Notes under the pieces: generated by a model | The model's input: only the letters and a program-made list of their open reading frames with translations | Told to the model about the DNA's origin: nothing | Databases searched by the model: none | NCBI GenBank assembly: GCA_023678885.1 | Contig: CM042957.1 | Location: 2,061,648-2,125,647 of the forward strand | DNA: 64,000 bases | From: Pogostemon cablin | Taxonomy: Eukaryota; Streptophyta; Magnoliopsida; Lamiales; Lamiaceae | Direction of reading: 5' to 3' | Translations under genes and position numbers: made by a program | Part shown: piece after piece, positions 23,820 to 34,418 of the stretch | Layout: the number at the start of each line of letters is the position of its first letter | How positions within the stretch are numbered: the stretch's first letter is position 1

Positions 23820-24540
23820 CCCTCAGAAAAAATAAATTCATCATTGGGATAGTGGCCTCCTAATAATGTCTCAAGTCATTATGGTGGCTCACTAATTAAT
23901 CTTAGTCTCTTAAATATGGTAAAATTTTATTCGGTGACTTAAGAACATCCATAATATGGATGAAAACTAACTCAACACGCCACATAATAGCATAAACATG
24001 CATATTTAGCCAAGTAGTTTAGTCATCATCAACCAACAGTTTATAGGGTCAAGCATAACAATACCCTCAGAAAAAAAAAATCATCATTGGGACAGTGGCC
24101 TCCTAACAATGTCTCAAGTCATTGTGGTGGCTCACAACTACTCTTAGTCTCCTAAATAAGGTAAAACCCTATTTGGTGACTTAAGAACATCCATAATATG
24201 GTAAGAACTAACTCAACATAGGCACATAATAGCACAAACATGCATATTTAGCCAAGTAGTTTAGTCATCATCAACCAACAGTTTATAGGGTCAAGCATAA
24301 CAATACCCTCAGAAAAAGAAAAAAAAATTCATCATTGGGATAGTGGCTCCTAACAATGTCTCAAGTCATTGTGGTGGCTCACAATTACTCTTAGTCTCCT
24401 AATTAGGGTAAAACCCTATTCGGTGACTTAAGAACATCCATAATATGGTAAGAACTAACTCAACACGGCACATAATAGCACAAACATGCATATTTAGCCA
24501 CGTAATTTATTCACCATCAACCAACAGCTTCGAGGGGCAA
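23820..24540. repeat. Three tandem copies of a ~242-bp unit
   Basis: Units start at 23820, 24064 and 24306, each with CCCTCAGAAAAA, then CATCATTGGGAYAGTGG, GTCTCAAGTCATT, CGGTGACTTAAGAACATCC and GCATATTTAGCCA(A/C)GTA. The copies differ by small indels in the poly-A part and a few substitutions. Noncoding. Confidence 0.9.
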
Positions 24541-24780
24541 ATATAACAAGCCTCACAAGGCAACCAATCACATAATCAAGCCTCACAGGGCATAATGAAG
24601 CACATAATCAAGCCTCACAGGGCAACCAACAGCATATTCAAGTCTCACAGGGTATAATTTAGCACGTAATAAAGCTGTGGGTAACCAACAGCATATTCAA
24701 GCCTCACAGGGCATACCAAACACATATTCAAGCCTCACAGGGCATACCAATCATATACTCAAGTCTCACATAATATTAAC
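24540..24780. repeat. Array of ~30-bp repeats
   Basis: About eight diverged copies of CAAGCCTCACAGGGCATACC-type units with ACATATTCAAG linkers, directly after the 240-bp repeats. The spacing is irregular and units vary, unlike a CRISPR array. It partly overlaps the last exon of the unrecognised minus-strand gene. Confidence 0.8.
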
Positions 24781-25665
24781 TTATGGATTAGGGTATACCG
24801 ATTAGGTGGTATTAAGAGACGCAGCATTTCACAGATGATTTCAATTTCAGGAGTGTCTGGAACCACCACATTCGAAATCTCAGAATCCACCTCATGAGAT
24901 ATTGAATAGGTTAGAAAAAGATTATCCCTGCAATTATGAATATGTGTAAAGGTGGATCAGTAATCCATTCCTGAAAGTAATTCACATAATAGCTCAATAT
25001 TCAAGAACTAATTTAAATACAAACAGTAATAAATACAAACAGTAATTCACTTTAGACCTTTCTACAAACAACCATTTAAATACAAGCAATAATAAATCTC
25101 CTACTGAGTCGTCATAAACAAAAAAAAAATTAAAAATTAAAGCATGCTGCATATGTTATCTCTTACTAGAGATATATCTTTAAACTCTAAGGTCATAATT
25201 TATTATACAAATAAATTGATCTAAAATTTTTTATTAGTCCTTCTTATTACAACTTGAAGCTCCCATACCTCAAATAAGATAAACTCCAGTAGACATCCAT
25301 GATCCATCGGACATTGCTACTCCAAGAGTTCAAATTCTCACAGAAAAAAAAAACGAATTAGATAACTGAGTAAAAATTACACAGAAAATAAGAAGACTAA
25401 AAAAAGAGGGCAAGATAGGTAAAACTCACCAAGGGCTCGGACTGGGAACAATAGGAATCTGGTAGTTTAGTCTCCGGCACCACCATCTCCATCAACGAAT
25501 CGGGAAGAATGAACTCAGGCTCCATCGTCTCGCTCATTGAATCATCATTGGACTCCAAGACCACCGGATAGTGGTCGGAATCACATAACCCTCCGCCCTC
25601 ATTTCTAGATCTCCAATGGACAAGTCACTATCGGAGTCCAAACGAGGGAAATAATTCGACATCGA
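24759..25665 (-). pseudogene. Fragments of an unrecognised gene
   Basis: I do not recognise this gene. On the minus strand a pyrimidine-rich leader (about 25930-25668) precedes an ATG at 25665 that opens an acidic peptide (MSNYFPRLDSDSDLS...). The frame then shifts near 25580 into another acidic stretch (about 25585-25432, with EPEFILPDSLMEMVVPE) that ends at a plausible GT donor near 25431. A second coding-like block with an AG acceptor at 24928 runs from 24927 to TGA at 24759, with SEISNVVVPDTPEIEII. The similar VVP(D/E)T phrases suggest one protein. The leader faces that of the CSN1 copy, with about 300 bp between them. Broken frame and repeat overlap suggest a relic. Confidence 0.4.
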
Positions 25666-26273
25666 GTAGATCTAGGTTTACGATAGACAGATGCAACGAC
25701 AGATGAGAGGGATATTAGATGTAGGATTCTTGAAGAGATAAAAGGCTGAGAGACGGAGACCATTCGAGACGAGAGATGGAGGCGACGACAGAGAACATAG
25801 GGCTGCTTAGAGTTAGAGAGATGGAGGCGAAGACTGAGATTTAGGGTTCTTAGAAGGATGCGACGAGAGAGAAGAGATGAGGAAGGCAGAATGTAGATCT
25901 AGGGTTTGGAATATGGGTTGGGCAGGAATGGGTTGGGTTGGGTTTGTGTTTTAAATGGGTTTAATTTAATTTAGTTTGATTAGTATGTTTAATTAGTTAA
26001 ATTAGATTAGTTTAGTTGTAATTTGAATTTTTAGTGTGTTGGTATTTTAGAAAATACTATCTTTTATATTGAACTGAAATAGGACTAAGACTCACGTTTA
26101 CTACTGGACTCAAATCAGTAAACAAACAAGGCCCAATACATAATTTAGAAGTCACACGTGTGAAGCCCAATTTTTAATTTTTTGTTTCGCTCCCACTCAC
26201 AAAATTGGCGCACACATTAGTGTCGTACAGTCATAGAGCAGAGAAGCAAGGAACGTCGTCGGAATCACATTCA

Positions 26274-29030
26274 ATGGAAGGCAAGCACGACGCCGTGGGG
26301 ACGTCGGAAGAGGAGGACGGGTTATACGCAAGTTGTGTCGACGAAGAGCGGCGCCGCCCAATCATAAGCGGTGAGCTGCTCGACATTGAGGAGTACGCGG
26401 CGCTGTACACGGGTCGGACGAAAATAATGCGTCTCCTCTTCATCGCTGTTAATTGCGGCGTCCTATCGATGGAGCAGGATGCTTTACGGATGGCATATGA
26501 GGAGATTAAGAAGGGGCAGAACACGCACCTGTTTAGAGAGGTTGTGGAGAAGATTGGTGGAGAGTTAGGTCCGAAGTACGGTCCCGATGACGCTTGGTCT
26601 GATGCTGTGGATTCGATAGCGGATTTAAGAAAGAATGATCTCAGGATTAACATGATTGTGCAAAAGGTACAGCGATTATTTTGCAAGTGCTAAATCGTAA
26701 ACATTGTTACTCTACTGCTCTTTCTCTTGTTAGTTGTTGATTTCTAATGTGATTGATTATGATTTAGTGTTTGGAGTTTTATATTTGCTAAATATTATTC
26801 TCTGTTCTCCGTTCTAATAACCATTTTACCGAGCAATTAGTTTTTCTAAGAATAAATTGATTAGGATGTAATGCTGCGCCCTGATAAATTTAATTGCTGG
26901 AGAATGATGATGTTTCTTAGGAGTATTTTTTATGCTACTGGCTGTGTTTCTGTAAATGACATTGGCTTTTTTGAAACTCACCCCTGTAGAACGACTTTGA
27001 ACCTACATATCAACACCGTAAAGAAGGCATCCGGAAGGCGCATAATGATTATGGAGACTTCTATTATGATCGTGGTCTGCTTATTGAGGCATTTACGAGT
27101 TACATCAACATGCGTGACTATTGCGCTACATTTATGCATTTGGTACATATGTGTCTGAAAGCCATATTGGTTAGCATCGAGATGGGGCAGTTTGGTCGTG
27201 TTTTACACTATGCTACTCATGCTGAGCTGAATCATCGCGGCTTGGATCCTGCTATGATTGCAAAACTACATTGTGCTGCTGGACTGGTTCATTTGAAATG
27301 CAAACATTATAAAACTGCTGCCCGAGAGGTTTGCGAATAAAGTTTTCTTTTCATATCCTGAATAATGCTATTATAAAAGTGTCAAGTGTAGTCATTTCAT
27401 ACTTGTTTGCTTTGATGTGATGAATCCGAACTTATTTGTCGGTTTCAGTGTACTGCAAGCTTGAATGGACTGGACAGAGAATTTGTGTTAATGTGGTGTG
27501 ACTGTTAGGAATATACTTGTATATTATGTGCTTCATGTGTTCCACGTAGATTGTGCACCACTTTCCCACAACTTGCAATTGTATATATATTGTACCTTGT
27601 CCCACATAGACTGTCCATCTCCATTTCAGATATTTGCATTTTCTTCAGTTGTGGAACTAGTAGTTCTTTTGTTAGGGGAATTCATCCATAGAGATTCAAA
27701 TGGCATTTAAACAATTTCCATTTCAAAGTTTAGCAGATGCATAAAATACTCATCCAAGTCCACTTCCAATTGTAAAAACTGATTTCACGGGAAAGTAAAA
27801 AAGCAGTATATGTTTTACCGGTATATGCAGGCAGTATAATTTACTTTTGTTTCATATATTACTCTAACATGGAAATTGTACTTGCAGTTCCTTAAAACTG
27901 GCCCAGAAATAGGGAACTACGCAGAAGTGATTGCTGCTGAAGATATTGCCACTTATGGTGGTCTATGTGCACTTGCAAGTTATGACCGTGCAGAACTAAA
28001 GGTGACTGTTTTCTTTCTTTTCATTGTTTTTTCCTCTCCTCGTGACATTCATACACTTAAAACTTGTCCTCACCAGTTTAACTGTTTATCTTTGACAGAG
28101 CAAAGTAATTGACAACGATAACTTCAGGAATTTCTTGGAATTGGTACCTGGAGTAAGGGAGCTTATTAATGAATTCTACGCTTGGTACTAATTTTTTATA
28201 ACAATGAAGAGAAATTTATACAGTCATAAAATGATAAATTCTACGCTTGGTACTAATTTTTTATAACAATGAAGAGAAATTTATACATTCATAAAATGAT
28301 AAAATTCTATGCTTACATTGTGATGGGAGACCAGAGCCTACGTGATTTTGTTTGACTTGCGTAATTATTCAATTTTAGTTGTTCTGAATTTGAGTTGCTC
28401 ACTCTTGAATTGATATATGTCTAACTGGAAAACTTGTCATATTTAGAGCTTAGATAAGCAACCCTTGGTAGTACGTCCATCTCTATACTCTGAGTTTAAC
28501 CAACTCAAGGTGTGACTTGTTGATCTGTTCAGATGATGCTTTATCAGCATTCCCAGGCACTATAATAATTTCATCAAGGAATGAATCCATAATGAATTGA
28601 TAAGAGTATTATCTGGGCCTCTTAAGTTCCACTTTTCATTTTATGCATTTTCATTTTGCAGCCACACTGCTACCTGTCTGGAATATCTGAAACTTCTAAA
28701 GACGAACTTGTTGCTTGACATCCATTTACATGATCATGTGGAGACTTTGTATGAGCAAATACGTAACAGGGCTCTCATCCAGTATACTCTCCCTTATGTC
28801 TCTATTGACCTACGTGTGATGGCAAATGTTTTCAAGACAAGTGTTACAGGCCTCGAAAAAGAGCTTGAACCGCTGATTGCAAACGATAAAATACAGGTAA
28901 TCAAGTCTAATCAACAGCACCCACCGCATGTCTTGCCAACCTCACTTTTACTTTGTTACAAATTTGATTATGGTCAAGAATGTTTTCCGTGATTGATACT
29001 GGCATCTTCCCACAGGCTCATATCGATTAA
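26274..29030 (+). pseudogene. CSN1: COP9 signalosome subunit 1 (CSN1/FUS6) copy, C-terminus broken
   Basis: CSN1 is the RPN7/PCI-domain subunit of the COP9 signalosome, the nuclear complex that removes NEDD8 from cullins and is needed for photomorphogenesis. Exons: 26274-26666, 26990-27328, 27888-28001, 28099-28184, 28662-28896, 29016-29030. Together they encode 393 residues. Typical family text is seen: RRPIISGELLDIEEYAALY, GRTKIMRLLFIA, DIATYGGLCALAS, NFRNFLELVP and LLLDIHLHDHV. The last exon stops after four codons (AHID, then TAA). A further stretch in a different frame, 29030-29122, still resembles the family's C-terminal helix (VSQAANELQALLQYLLRAS) and ends in TAG. About 49 residues are thus lost or scrambled compared with the 441-residue Arabidopsis protein. 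The region between exons 1 and 2 is also diverged. The start is the first in-frame ATG. Confidence 0.85.
28172..28316. repeat. 65-bp tandem duplication spanning the exon 4 donor of CSN1
   Basis: AATTCTACGCTTGGTACTAA begins at 28172 and again at 28237; a third partial copy starts at 28303. Each full unit contains the end of exon 4 and its GT donor, so two equivalent donors exist, 65 bp apart. Confidence 0.9.
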
Positions 29031-29129
29031 AGGACAAGTTCCACCATGTGTCACAGGCGGCCAATGAGTTGCAAGCCTTGCTGCAATACTTGCTTCGAGC
29101 AAGTCTTATGGAACATCCATAGAAGCTGT

Positions 29130-30175
29130 AACTTTTCTTTGTAAAGCTAAGTCTTGGACTAGCAAAGTGCAGTTTCTACACTCCGGTTCACTTTTATGAG
29201 TGATTGCCTCTGTCATCGAACATGATGATGATACACTTGTTTAAAGCCAGGTGGTTGTCTACAAGTGAAAGCCCAAACTTTACCAGGTAAGAAATTTGTT
29301 TCTTCCCAGCTTTCTTCTATGTTTCCATGGTATGAAATATTTCATATTACGTGATTGTACATGTGAATGCAGTGGAGATGTTTGTTTTCATAGTTCTAGA
29401 GTAGGTAGAGCTTGATAATAGGAAGATAACAATTTTTAACATGAAGTATTAATTGTAGTATTCAACTCATTAGGATATGTAAGATGCCTAATTTTTTATT
29501 TGATGCATTAAAATAAGTCTAATCTCCCCTGCCTAGAGAATGTTTTTATACCATAGATCAATCTATCATGTCATATCCCATCCATCCATCCTTCCTTCCT
29601 TCTTTCCTTTTAATCTTAAAAATAAGGTTCCAACTTTTCACAAGTGCATTGTACATTATTCACTCCGTTCGAATGTATACGGTACATGATGAGTGGTCAT
29701 CTGTTGTGTTTTCCTATGGTAATTGAAGTTTCATACTGACCGAGTTGGTTGGATGAATAATTGAGTTAAATAATTAGTATGATTCTATATGTAAATATAA
29801 TAACTGTGACAGTGGGTTTTATCTAATAAAAGCTACTACTCATTATGAATTAATTATGGTCTTTTGTAATATTTGGATTCATTAGGAACATTATTGGGTT
29901 GCCTATCATTTCTCCCTAGACTCTCTTTGTCACCGACATGCAATATTTTTCTTAAACAAACATCTCCCTGCGTGTTAAAAGTAAATTATTTTATTAATTT
30001 CACAGTTTTACTTTTCCACTAGATGTTAATGTTAATAGAATCTAGCCAAATATGAGAGTGAGGTTAATTTCGTGTTGTTAACGTGATATGCTCTCCTTGA
30101 ATTACTTTCTTGATTTCCTGTATTCATGATCTAATAATTCTTACTTAAACAATTTATTTATTTTTATTATGGTCA
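29130..30175. other. Intergenic, 3' flank of CSN1
   Basis: No gene seen. Contains the likely 3' untranslated region of the CSN1 copy, a short (CATC)n/(CTTC)n stretch near 29580-29605, and AT-rich sequence. Confidence 0.5.
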
Positions 30176-30184
30176 TTATTGTAT

Positions 30185-31435
30185 GGGTTAATTGCGTAAA
30201 AAACCACGAACTTTCAACGAATTGCAAATTAATCATGACTTTTATAAAATTGCAAAAAACACCACGACCTTTCATATTTGTGCAATTCGCACCCATCGGG
30301 CAGCTGAAGCTGCCCGACTGCTGACGTGGCGTTGACCTTGCCACGTCAGCTTTTAGTTGATTGCAAAAAAAATCCCAACATTTACTTAAATTGCAATTTA
30401 ATCCCAACCTTTGAAATTTTGGCAAAAAAGACCATAAATTTTTTATTTTATTTTTAAATTGCATCTTCTAATAAAAAATTATACATTATTTTATTTTTAA
30501 ATTTAAACTCTAAAATATTATTAAATAAAATAATAAAATTATTATATGAATAAATGTTTATTACTTAAATTATGTGAATAAAATTAATTATATCTATTAA
30601 GTAGTAAAAAAATTATACAATCTCTAAATATTTAAATTCTTTTAATTTTTAAAATATTTTTATACATTATAAAATTATTATAATTTATAAAATCAAAGTA
30701 TTCGCCATGTCTCAATATCTTTTCGTAATTTCACATTATATATAAAATAATGACAAATATACCTATGAAATGTTTAAGGAATTTTATAATTTATTAAAAG
30801 AAATGATTTAAAATTAATTTATAAACTCAAATTTTATAGTGAGAAAAAATATTCGTTAAGATTTAATTTATACAAACCAATCACATACTTAAATAATAAA
30901 AATACTTTGTATTAAATAAAAGACTTATACATTTGAAATTTATGGAGTAGTAAAAAATTAATAAATAAAAAATTTAAAAGTTTTTGTAAAAAAATAAATA
31001 TTTAATATAACATTTAATATGAAAATACAAAATAAAAACAATATTTAATACAACATTTAATATGAAAATACAAAATAAAAATAATATTTAATACATAATC
31101 TTTAGTTATGAATTTAAATTTAAAAATAAAATAATGTATAATTTTTTTTTAGAAGATGCAATTTAAAAATAAAATAAAAAATTTATGGTCTTTTTTGTCA
31201 AAATTTCAAAGGTTGGGATTAAATTGCAATTTAAGTAAAGGTTGGGGTTTTTTTTGCAATCAACTAAAAGCTGACGTGGCAAGGTCAACGCCACGTCAGC
31301 GGTCGGGCAGCTTCAGCTGCCCGATGGGTGCGAATTGCACAAATATGAAAGGTCGTGGTTTTTTTTGCAATTTTATAAAAGTCAGGATTAATTTGCAATT
31401 CGTTGAAAGTTCGTGGTTTTTTACGTAATTAACCC
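30185..31435. mobile_element. Mutator-type non-autonomous element, 9-bp target duplication
   Basis: Terminal inverted repeats of about 290 bp start GGGTTAATTGCGTAAAAAAC and end with the complement of GGGTTAATTACGTAAAAAAC. The arms are nearly identical, including the GC-rich block GGGCAGCTGAAGCTGCCCGA near 30298. Flanking direct repeats TTATTGTAT are perfect at 30176-30184 and 31436-31444. The 690-bp centre is AT-rich and noncoding. The open frames in each arm are mirror images of one another and do not represent genes. High arm similarity implies a fairly recent insertion. Confidence 0.9.
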
Positions 31436-31449
31436 TTATTGTATTATTA

Positions 31450-32025
31450 TTGTGATGTGCTTGATTTTAATGTGGTTTAAAGGTGAATGATCAAAAGGAA
31501 TTAAGTATAACGAGAATGAAATTAGCATGTAGAAGAAAAAAAGAAAGTTAGAAATTTAATAAATGCAAACAATTACGCCACGTGCCTAAAGCTCAATGGA
31601 TTCAACAACTCTCTAGTCAAATTACTAAATTATTATCAACTTTTGCCTTTTAGTGCAAATTTTAATATAATTTATTTTTTTTTTCTTTTTCCGTTTTGTG
31701 ATTCCATGCACGTTCATAATTATATATTTTTTTTTTAGGATTCATTTGTGTAGGCATCCTTCATCATCATGGTTAACATGGTATAACCGTTCAAACACTC
31801 TAATTAATAAATAAATGTAATTAATATATTTGTCCACATCACTTTGATTTAATCTCAATTGTATTCAGTAGGATTTTGATATTTTAATTCAAGACAACAT
31901 ACAGAGAAAACAGATTTCACCTAGCTTCACAACACTTGATACATCTGAAATTTTTCCCCCACAAATATTCTATGCTTCCGTCAAGTGGAATACGGAGAAA
32001 GGGTTATAAAGCTGTTGGTTAAAGT
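31450..32025. other. Intergenic, nothing recognised
   Basis: AT-rich with homopolymer runs; no coding or repeat structure identified. Confidence 0.4.
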
Positions 32026-32027
32026 TA

Positions 32028-33345
32028 CCTCCAACTGCAAATGCAACTGATACAGCACGATATCATCTCCTAACTGACTGATAACATTCTCCACTGATAT
32101 CATATATGCTACCTTTAAAACTAGTTCCTTCCAGATATTGCTGCAAACAATAAATCAATTATAATTAGTGGGCAGTGAATCTACTCAAGCAACATTGTGT
32201 TTCTACAACTACCAAAATCTAGCTTCAAGAAGAGAACAAACTGCCAATGAAATTTGGTGGTTTTAACATCTCCAGATTCTGTCAGTTTTGCTGCACCTAG
32301 ATAGTCGAGTGACAATATGAGTAGGGTGAATAATATTCAATCCTATAACTTGAAAGGAAGCCAAACATCAACAACTTCTGAAGCAAACCTATAACTTAAT
32401 TTATTCATTAATTGCTAGCTTTCCCATTTCTTAATTTGAGTTAGACCTCTGGTCGTTTAATACCCTTCCACATATAGGACCCAGGAGAAATAACACTCAG
32501 ACAACCCAATCAGAAATAACTTTTTCAAACACCCAAGACATCAACAAGAGAATAAATAAATATACTTGAACTCAGTGGTTTTGACATGGAGTGCATATTA
32601 TAATTAAATCTCACTTGATGAGGCCAAATAACAGGAACCTTTACTATAAAACTTTTGCATCAAAGACTGGTCGAAACTACTGTAAAAAAAGTATTTAGAA
32701 AAAAAAAACTAATTAACTGCAAGTTTTCAATCTTGTGACTAAATAAATGAACCTTTATCCCTAAAATTATTAGGTAAAAGACTTATCAGATTATAAATAT
32801 TTAACAGGGTTACATGTAAAATACGACTGGAGCAACTACATCAGATGGTTGAAGCCGGGAATGAACACTCCTGTTCCTGCTCAAAGAAAAAGAAAAAAAC
32901 AGTTCAAAATGGCATTATACTTATGTTTCTTAATTGAGAGAACCCAATCTATTCAATTACCTGCTTGATTGCCTTAAGTGTTTGCGCCTCTGTCCTATGT
33001 TTCTGCACAAGAAACCCAGATTAAAAAGTTCAGATCACAATACAAAGACTCGGAAGGAGAAATAAAAAGTTCACAGCCTAATAATATACAAATAAAAAGT
33101 TCTGAACACCCTAACCTTCCATACCCGACCAAACTGCTGGTTCACAGCCTCAACGTCTCTGTCAATGCATGATCACCACTTTCTCCTCTTGATCATGATC
33201 CCTTGATGATTTCACAATCCCCTTGAACATACCAGCTATCTCCACATCACTCACAATGATCTTCCCCTTCCGCATGATCTCAAAATTTTTTGGATTGTCG
33301 ATCAATCCACATATTAAATCCACGTACTTTGCGAGCCGAAGAGAG
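32028..33345 (-). pseudogene. Remnant of an unrecognised multi-exon gene
   Basis: I do not recognise the family. On the minus strand 33345-33175 encodes a continuous, protein-like stretch (RLAKYVDLICGLIDNP, GKIIVSDVEIAGMFKGIVK). The frame then shifts near 33172 into IDRDVEAVNQQFGRVWK, ending at a GT donor near 33115. A likely exon follows at 32962-33003 (KHRTEAQTLKAIKQ), and a possible one at about 32150-32028 (ELVLKVAYMISVENVISQLG). The upstream end coincides with the start of an LTR at 33352, so the 5' part is missing. It looks like a host gene cut by a retroelement insertion and then decayed. Confidence 0.4.
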
Positions 33346-33351
33346 GCCCCG

Positions 33352-34034
33352 TGATGAGTGATATTTTCACCTAGATTTTAGTGTCTTTTTATATGTGTTT
33401 TCGTATTGTTTTATCTGTATTTGTGTATTATTTGGCTGTGTTATGTGTTTTTATGAAAATGTGTGAGAATGAGCTTAAATGTGTCTTAAAACAGGTGAAA
33501 ATGAAGCAGAAACGAAAACAAGCAAAAACGGGCTGAAAACAACCCAACTCGAGTTGCAAAGTCCAACTCGGCTTGCAACTCGAGTCGAGTTGAGGTGTGC
33601 AGGAGGCCAAAAATCATGCAGTGACCCAACTCGAGTTGCAAGGTCCAACTCAACTTGCAACTCGAGTCGAAGCCAGCGAAAATTCTAGTTTCTGATCGAG
33701 CCAACACGACTTGACAGGCGAGAGCTCGAGTTACCAACTCGAGTCGTGTTAGGGCTTATCCAGGTCGAGTTACAAGTCATGCGGGGCAGTGCAACATCCA
33801 AAAACCATCCAGTGAGCCAACTCGAGTTGGCAAGTCGCTCTCGACTTGCAACTCGAGTCGAGCTGCCTTACTCAAGTCGAGCTGGAGCCCAAAGTCAGTT
33901 ATGATTTGCACGTGTTCTAGAAGCTTCCATGGGGTATAAATGTAAGTTTTGATTACGGAAGGAATAATTCTGGATCAGTTTCCACACACACTAGACACCT
34001 AAATTCACACGCATTCATCTCCATCTCGATCCTC
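33352..34034 (+). mobile_element. Truncated LTR with CTCGAG palindrome array
   Basis: Begins TGATGAGTGATATTTTCACC and CTAGATTTTAGTGTC, closely matching the 5' end of the solo LTR at 56495 read on the minus strand (TGATCATCGCTATTTTCACC, CTAGATTTTGTGTC). A U3-like part (33540-33870) contains about eight copies of a CAACTCGAGTTGCAA-type palindromic motif and GACTTGCAACTCGAGTCGAG variants. A TATA box (GGGGTATAAATG) lies at about 33933-33944. The similarity ends near 34030, where a piece with a Stowaway-like end (GGGACAGAGGGAGTA) follows. Confidence 0.65.
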
Positions 34035-34044
34035 TGGGACAGAG

Positions 34045-34418
34045 GGAGTATACAATAAAAATGTATGTATAAGAAAAAAAATTGACTGGTTCATTACAAA
34101 AATCATAAGCATCGTTTGTTGATTATTACAGTCTAATCAAACCACCAATCAAGTGGAGAAACATAAAGAACAAAAATACAATAACTTTTTTTTTTTAAAT
34201 TAACAACTAAAATCTTCAAGAATATATATATACTTTTTCTCCAAGAGGAGTTTGTCCGTAGTACGCGAATGGCCTACCAACTATTACTAATATTTTTGTA
34301 GAAAAATAATGTTCCAAAATTGTGTTAGAATCACAGCGTATGGCTCCCAATGCCTCCATCACAACTGATTAATAATCTAGACAGCAATAAGCAGAAGCAA
34401 TATATCGGAGCCAAATCC
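34045..34418. other. 3' flank of DCAF13
   Basis: AT-rich, no gene. Part of it will be the 3' untranslated region of the minus-strand gene that ends at 34419. Confidence 0.5.

Noticed and set aside
24540..24780. CRISPR-like array of ~30-bp repeats
   Set aside because: Plant nuclear DNA; units are diverged, irregularly spaced and have no unique spacers.
26231..26686. 151-codon minus-strand open frame opposite CSN1 exon 1
   Set aside because: It is the antisense shadow of a well-conserved coding exon.
30141..31428. Two matching ~90-107-codon open frames on opposite strands
   Set aside because: They are the two arms of a Mutator-type inverted-repeat element and mirror each other; no domain is present.
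33428..33737. Four open frames on both strands in the CTCGAG array
   Set aside because: Repeated palindromic motifs keep all frames open; no protein family fits.
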